DNA of 9,185 nt from an uncultured Streptococcus sp. (GTDB lineage Bacteria; Bacillota; Bacilli; Lactobacillales; Streptococcaceae), in the NCBI GenBank assembly GCA_902461025.1, contig CABPWC010000060.1, positions 1 to 9,185 of the forward strand, given 5' to 3'. A program made the translations under genes and the position numbers. The notes under the pieces are model-generated. The model made no database searches, was not told where the DNA came from, and saw only the letters and a program-made list of their open reading frames with translations. Shown piece after piece: positions 6,309 through 9,185 of this stretch (the stretch's first letter is position 1; each line of letters starts with the position of its first letter).

Positions 6309-6971
6309 TCATCTTACGAGGGAAAATGTTCTAACTTCTTCTGCACCTGCATTCTCAAGTAGTTTTTTCACACGATTCAGTGTCACTCCTGTAGTATATA
6401 TATCATCAATCAATAAAATCTTTTTAGGAACCGTGGCGCCATTCTTAATAAAAAACGGAAGTTCAGTCGCTAAACGTTCTGAACGAGTTTTTGAAGAACT
6501 CGCTCTCTCTTCTCTTTTTTCTAAAAGATTCTCATAGGAAAGACCTGTAGCTTCTATTAAACCTGCAACCTGATTAAAACCTCTTGTTGCATATCTCTCA
6601 GGACTTAATGGGATTAAAAGAAAATGGTAGTCCCTATAGTTGATTAGAAAATCCCTCAAAATCAACGCAAAAACCTTTCGTAATATATAATCACCATCAA
6701 ATTTATAACGACTAAAAAAGTCTTTCATTGCTTGATTATAAACAAAAATTGCTTGGTGCTCTACATCAATCCCTTCTTTACACCAAAGTTGACAGTCTTT
6801 ACACGAAGTTGACAGCCCTTCTTTATGACAGTTTGGGCAATGTTCTTCCCCAATCCTTTCAAAACTTTCGGAACAAGTTACACAGACTGCAATCTCCTCT
6901 TTTTTCAACAAGAGGAGATTGCTAAAGGTTAGATTGCTTTTCAAATGTTGTCCACATAGTAAACAAGTCAT
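6309..6971 (-). CDS. comFC: Competence protein ComFC, phosphoribosyltransferase-like DNA-uptake factor
   Basis: A 220-residue cytoplasmic protein of the ComF family needed for efficient natural transformation. The N-terminal part contains paired cysteines typical of zinc binding (C3/C6, C30/C33, C45/C48, C57/C60). The C-terminal half is a type I phosphoribosyltransferase fold with the PRPP-binding signature ILLIDDIYTTGVT at 185-197, and PLSPERYATRGFNQVAGL near 121-138 is the conserved ComFC segment. A substrate is not established, and ComFC acts with ComFA in single-strand DNA import. The ATG overlaps the comFA stop by 4 nt and has a full AAGGAGG 7 nt upstream, so the two are coupled in one operon under the comFA ComX box. 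No terminator is seen after it; the hpf promoter begins about 10 nt later. Confidence 0.95.
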   Translation of the reverse strand: MTCLLCGQHLKSNLTFSNLLLLKKEEIAVCVTCSESFERIGEEHCPNCHKEGLSTSCKDCQLWCKEGIDVEHQAIFVYNQAMKDFFSRYKFDGDYILRKVFALILRDFLINYRDYHFLLIPLSPERYATRGFNQVAGLIEATGLSYENLLEKREERASSSKTRSERLATELPFFIKNGATVPKKILLIDDIYTTGVTLNRVKKLLENAGAEEVRTFSLVR

Positions 6972-8266
6972 AATCCAGCCTCCTTGTTCATCAGTTTAAT
7001 TTCTTTTATAGCATTCTTAATCGAACGATTTAATCCATCATGAAAGAAAATTAAATCTCCAGTTGGTCTATCCATACTTCGACCTACACGCCCTCCAATT
7101 TGAATGAGACTTGATTTTGTAAAGAGGCGATGATTAGCCTCAACTACAACTACATCTACACAAGGGAAGGTAACTCCTCGTTCCAATATGGTTGTACTTA
7201 TCAATATCGTTAATTCCTTATCCCTAAATGCTTGGACTTGTTCTAATCGGTCCTCAGTAACTGAAGATACAAAACCAATCTTCTCATTTGGAAACTGTAG
7301 CTGCAAGATTTCCTTTAACTTTTCCCCTTTTTTGATCTCGGATGCAAAAATGAGTAAAGGATAGCCAGTTTTTCTTTGTTTTTCAATATAGCTTTTTAGC
7401 CTTGCTGGTAAACGAAGTTTTTCTAAGCAACTGTCCAATTCTGATAACCAGACTGGTTTGGGAATAATCAAAGGATTTCCATGAAACCGCCTTGGCAAGT
7501 TCAGCCTTTTCAACTCTCCTAAGCGAACCTTTTTATCCAACTCATCTGTAGAAGTTGCTGTAAGAAAGATGCTGAGACCATTTTCCTTTACACAACTCTT
7601 TACAGCATTGTAAAGCATCCTATTGTCAACATAGGGGAATGCATCTACTTCATCTACTATTAATAAATCAAAAGCGTGATAAAACTTTAATAATTGATGC
7701 GTTGTTGCAACAACTAGGGGTGTTCGAAAGTATGGTTCAGACTCGCCATGCAGTAACGCAATTTCACAATCAAAATCGTTCTGTAATCGCTTATGTAATT
7801 CTAAGCAAACATCTATACGGGGGCTGGCTAGACAAACTGCCCCGCCGTCATTAATAACCTGGGCAACAACTTGATAAATCATCTCTGTCTTTCCTGCCCC
7901 AGTCACGGCATGAACTAAGGTCGGTTGCTGACTTTCTACTGATTGAAGCAAACCTTCTGATACTTTCCCTTGAAAAGGAGTTAATTGTCCCTGCCATTTA
8001 AGAACATCTTGCTTAGGAAATTCTTCCTGAGGGAAGTAGTATAACGCTTGATCGCTCCTTACTCGCTTCATTAACAAACATTCGCGACAGTAGTATGCAT
8101 CAATGGGTAATTTCCATTCCTCTTGAATCATACTATCGCATCGTTGACAAACAAGCTTTCCCTTCTCTTTTTTCATACTCTGCAGTTTTACTGCCAGTTG
8201 TCGTTCTTCTACACTTAATTCTTGTTCTGTAAAAAGTCGGCCTAGATAATTTGGATTTACTTTCAT
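6968..8266 (-). CDS. comFA: Late competence protein ComFA, DEAD-box-type DNA translocase
   Basis: A 432-residue superfamily 2 ATPase that helps drive transforming single-stranded DNA through the ComEC channel on the cytoplasmic side. A four-cysteine zinc motif (C40xxC43, C60xxC63) precedes the helicase core. Walker A is AVTGAGKTE at 120-128. Motif II is DEVD at 205-208 and motif III is TATS at 236-239. The second RecA domain carries ISTTILERGVTF (356-367, motif V) and QIGGRVGR (389-396, motif VI). Length and motifs are complete. I keep the ATG at 8266, because the N-terminal MKVNPNYLGRLFTEQEL resembles the pneumococcal protein as I remember it. No Shine-Dalgarno precedes this ATG, and a ComX box sits 7 nt upstream, so the message may be leaderless. 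It is coupled to comFC by a 4-nt overlap and diverges from yigZ. Confidence 0.95.
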   Translation of the reverse strand: MKVNPNYLGRLFTEQELSVEERQLAVKLQSMKKEKGKLVCQRCDSMIQEEWKLPIDAYYCRECLLMKRVRSDQALYYFPQEEFPKQDVLKWQGQLTPFQGKVSEGLLQSVESQQPTLVHAVTGAGKTEMIYQVVAQVINDGGAVCLASPRIDVCLELHKRLQNDFDCEIALLHGESEPYFRTPLVVATTHQLLKFYHAFDLLIVDEVDAFPYVDNRMLYNAVKSCVKENGLSIFLTATSTDELDKKVRLGELKRLNLPRRFHGNPLIIPKPVWLSELDSCLEKLRLPARLKSYIEKQRKTGYPLLIFASEIKKGEKLKEILQLQFPNEKIGFVSSVTEDRLEQVQAFRDKELTILISTTILERGVTFPCVDVVVVEANHRLFTKSSLIQIGGRVGRSMDRPTGDLIFFHDGLNRSIKNAIKEIKLMNKEAGL

Positions 8267-8273
8267 ACTTATA

Positions 8274-8281
8274 TGTTCGGA
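8274..8281 (-). promoter_or_regulatory. ComX (SigX) box of comFA-comFC
   Basis: The minus strand reads TTTTT-CCGAACATA across this site. The 8-mer TCCGAACA matches TACGAATA at 6 of 8 positions, with the CGAA core and the preceding T-run typical of late-competence promoters. It is 7 nt from the comFA ATG, so the predicted transcription start is at or within a base or two of the start codon. Confidence 0.7.
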
Positions 8282-8309
8282 AAAACTAGCGCTTTATATG
8301 ATTTTTTAG

Positions 8310-8315
8310 TACAAT
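8310..8315 (+). promoter_or_regulatory. Candidate yigZ -10 box (TACAAT) next to the start codon
   Basis: TACAAT is followed by TAAACC and then the yigZ ATG, placing the expected start at the ATG itself. A second possible -10, TATGAT at 8297-8302, would give a leader of about 13 nt. Neither has a good -35, and neither leader would contain a Shine-Dalgarno sequence. The 55-bp gap between comFA and yigZ must hold both divergent promoters. Confidence 0.45.
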
Positions 8316-8321
8316 TAAACC

Positions 8322-8957
8322 ATGGAATTTAGAACAATTAAAGAGGACGGACAAGTCCAAGAAGAAATCAAAAAATCGCGATTTATTTGTCATGCAAAAC
8401 GTGTCTATAGTGAAGAAGAGGCTCGTGCTTTCATCACAGCTATTAAGAAAGAACACTATAAAGCGACTCACAATTGCTCTGCTTTTATAATCGGGGAACG
8501 TAGCGAAATTAAACGAACTAGTGATGATGGTGAGCCAAGTGGAACTGCTGGTGTGCCTATGCTAGGAGTTCTAGAAAATCACAATTTGACCAATGTTTGC
8601 GTGGTTGTTACTCGTTATTTCGGTGGTGTTAAGCTGGGTGCCGGAGGCCTCATTCGCGCTTATGCAGGAAGTGTCGCATTGGCAGTCCAAGAAATTGGCA
8701 TCATTGAAATCAAAGAGCAAGCAGGCATTCAGATTCACATGACCTATGCTCAATATCAAGAATATGGGAACTTTCTTAAAGAACATCATCTTATAGAACT
8801 TGAAAGCAACTTTACAGATCAAGTTGAAACGATGATCTTTGTTGATAAAGAGGATAAAGAAGGTATCAAAGCAGCCCTTATCGAATTTTTCAATGGGAAA
8901 GTCACCTTAATAGACCAAGGTTTACGAGAAGTTGAAGTTCCTGTTGACTTAGCTTAA
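8322..8957 (+). CDS. yigZ: YigZ/IMPACT-family protein (UPF0029)
   Basis: A 211-residue protein of the YigZ/IMPACT family. The conserved signature RTSDDGEPSGTAG is at residues 65-77 and VTRYFGGVKLGAGGLIRAY is at 96-114, both in the N-terminal UPF0029 domain (about 1-120). A smaller C-terminal ferredoxin-like domain (about 135-205) completes the usual bacterial architecture. The biochemical role in bacteria is not settled; eukaryotic IMPACT proteins regulate the kinase GCN2, which bacteria lack. The ATG at 8322 agrees with the family N-terminus (MEFRTIKEDGQVQEEIKKSR), although no ribosome binding site precedes it. The only AAAGAGG nearby is inside the gene at about 8340 and has no start codon after it. 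It is transcribed divergently from comFA and in the same direction as cysK. Confidence 0.92.
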   Translation: MEFRTIKEDGQVQEEIKKSRFICHAKRVYSEEEARAFITAIKKEHYKATHNCSAFIIGERSEIKRTSDDGEPSGTAGVPMLGVLENHNLTNVCVVVTRYFGGVKLGAGGLIRAYAGSVALAVQEIGIIEIKEQAGIQIHMTYAQYQEYGNFLKEHHLIELESNFTDQVETMIFVDKEDKEGIKAALIEFFNGKVTLIDQGLREVEVPVDLA

Positions 8958-8998
8958 ACAGGAAAAAAAATATAGTTTTCGGAAATGAAGCAATGGAG

Positions 8999-9046
8999 TC
9001 GCTGGAAATTTTAGCGAACAAAACCGTCTGAGAATTAACAGTTTTG
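8999..9046 (+). other. Two tandem small hairpins in the yigZ-cysK gap
   Basis: The 193-nt gap between yigZ and cysK contains three consecutive potential stems before the cysK promoter. The first is TCGCT (8999-9003) with AGCGA (9013-9017) around a 9-nt loop. The second is CAAAACCGT (9019-9027) with ACAGTTTTG (9038-9046), 8 of 9 bases paired and a 10-nt loop. The third is the terminator at 9062-9086. I see no gene in this gap. It could be the 3' untranslated region of yigZ, a small RNA, or nothing functional. Confidence 0.3.
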
Positions 9047-9061
9047 ATTATTGATATAAAA

Positions 9062-9086
9062 AAATCCTATCACTTTGATAGGATTT
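9062..9086. terminator. Intrinsic terminator between yigZ and cysK
   Basis: AAATCCTATCA (9062-9072) and TGATAGGATTT (9076-9086) form a perfect 11-bp stem with a CTT loop. On the plus strand it is followed by CTATATTTT, a broken T-tract, and would end the yigZ transcript. On the minus strand the T-tract is better (TTTTTTTAT). It lies 6 nt before the cysK -35 box, insulating cysK from yigZ. Confidence 0.8.
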
Positions 9087-9092
9087 CTATAT

Positions 9093-9121
9093 TTTACAAA
9101 AGGCAAAGTTAGCGTTATACT
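9093..9121 (+). promoter_or_regulatory. cysK promoter: TTTACA, 17-nt spacer, TATACT
   Basis: TTTACA (9093-9098) and TATACT (9116-9121) are separated by 17 nt, each one mismatch from consensus. The start would be near 9128, leaving a leader of about 23 nt containing AAGAGG at 9138-9143, 7 nt from the ATG. No T-box, riboswitch or obvious sulfur-regulator dyad is visible in this short leader. An operator further upstream cannot be excluded. Confidence 0.8.
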
Positions 9122-9150
9122 AGAAGCATCTTATATAAAGAGGTGCTAAC

Positions 9151-9185
9151 ATGGCTATTTATAACAATATCACAGAACTTATCGG
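9151..9185 (+). CDS. cysK: Cysteine synthase (O-acetylserine sulfhydrylase), N-terminal fragment
   Basis: Eleven full codons before the window edge read MAIYNNITELI, followed by the first two bases of a Gly codon. This is the typical N-terminus of streptococcal PLP-dependent cysteine synthase A (also labelled cysM in pneumococcal annotation), where a TELIGxTP motif follows. The enzyme makes cysteine from O-acetylserine and sulfide. The identification rests on only 11 residues plus position next to yigZ, which is the pneumococcal gene order as I remember it. It has its own promoter and a good ribosome binding site. Confidence 0.8.
   Translation, partial: MAIYNNITELI

Noticed and set aside
8286..8471. 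Minus-strand frame antisense to the start of yigZ
   Set aside because: It overlaps conserved yigZ coding sequence, covers both divergent promoters and has no family resemblance.
8958..9060. Possible BOX or RUP repeat element in the yigZ-cysK gap
   Set aside because: I could not match the recognisable BOX or RUP ends that I remember. Only short local hairpins are present.
9122..9150. Possible T-box or riboswitch controlling cysK
   Set aside because: The predicted leader is only about 23 nt, too short for a T-box or any known riboswitch, and the terminator lies upstream of the promoter.

Overview
The window looks like chromosomal DNA from a Mitis-group Streptococcus (S. mitis, S. oralis or S. 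infantis type, close to S. pneumoniae). The evidence is AT-rich Firmicute sequence, strong AAGGAGG-type ribosome binding sites, a choline-binding CHAP murein hydrolase of CbpD type, and late-competence genes preceded by ComX boxes. The order cbpD, veg-like, dnaB, rplI, gdpP, hpf, comFC, comFA, yigZ, cysK matches, from memory, the pneumococcal SP_2201 to SP_2210 neighbourhood. The neighbour beyond cbpD is the start of polA, which as I remember is not its neighbour in S. pneumoniae. Species assignment is inference.

Layout, left to right. Positions 1-161 hold the 5' end of polA on the minus strand. Positions 226-1347 hold cbpD, a secreted competence-induced hydrolase with its own ComX box. Positions 1442-5528 hold a minus-strand operon read gdpP, rplI, dnaB, veg-like: a c-di-AMP phosphodiesterase, ribosomal protein L9, the replicative helicase and a small Veg-family protein. 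Two of its three junctions are 4-nt stop/start overlaps, and it ends in an intrinsic terminator at about 1404-1436. A perfect 34-bp palindrome at 5627-5660 separates this operon from hpf (5681-6229), the long-form ribosome hibernation factor, which has a near-consensus promoter. Positions 6309-8266 hold the late-competence operon comFA-comFC (DNA-uptake ATPase and phosphoribosyltransferase-like partner). On the plus strand, yigZ (8322-8957) diverges from comFA, and cysK begins at 9151 behind a terminator and a consensus promoter.

Two themes link the genes. First, competence: CbpD lyses sister or neighbour cells to release DNA and ComFA/ComFC help import it. Both units carry a ComX box and are interleaved with housekeeping replication and translation genes, and I see no terminator after cbpD (into polA) or after comFC (into hpf). 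Second, start-site architecture: polA, comFA and yigZ each lack a Shine-Dalgarno sequence and have a -10-type element 6-7 nt before the ATG, which is the geometry of leaderless mRNAs. The cbpD ComX box has the same spacing to a 13-codon upstream ORF that ends directly against the cbpD start codon.

I see no CRISPR array, insertion sequence, prophage, tRNA or rRNA. Most of the window is ordinary conserved chromosome. I did not find a convincing undescribed system; the most interesting signals are in the promoter and leader regions.
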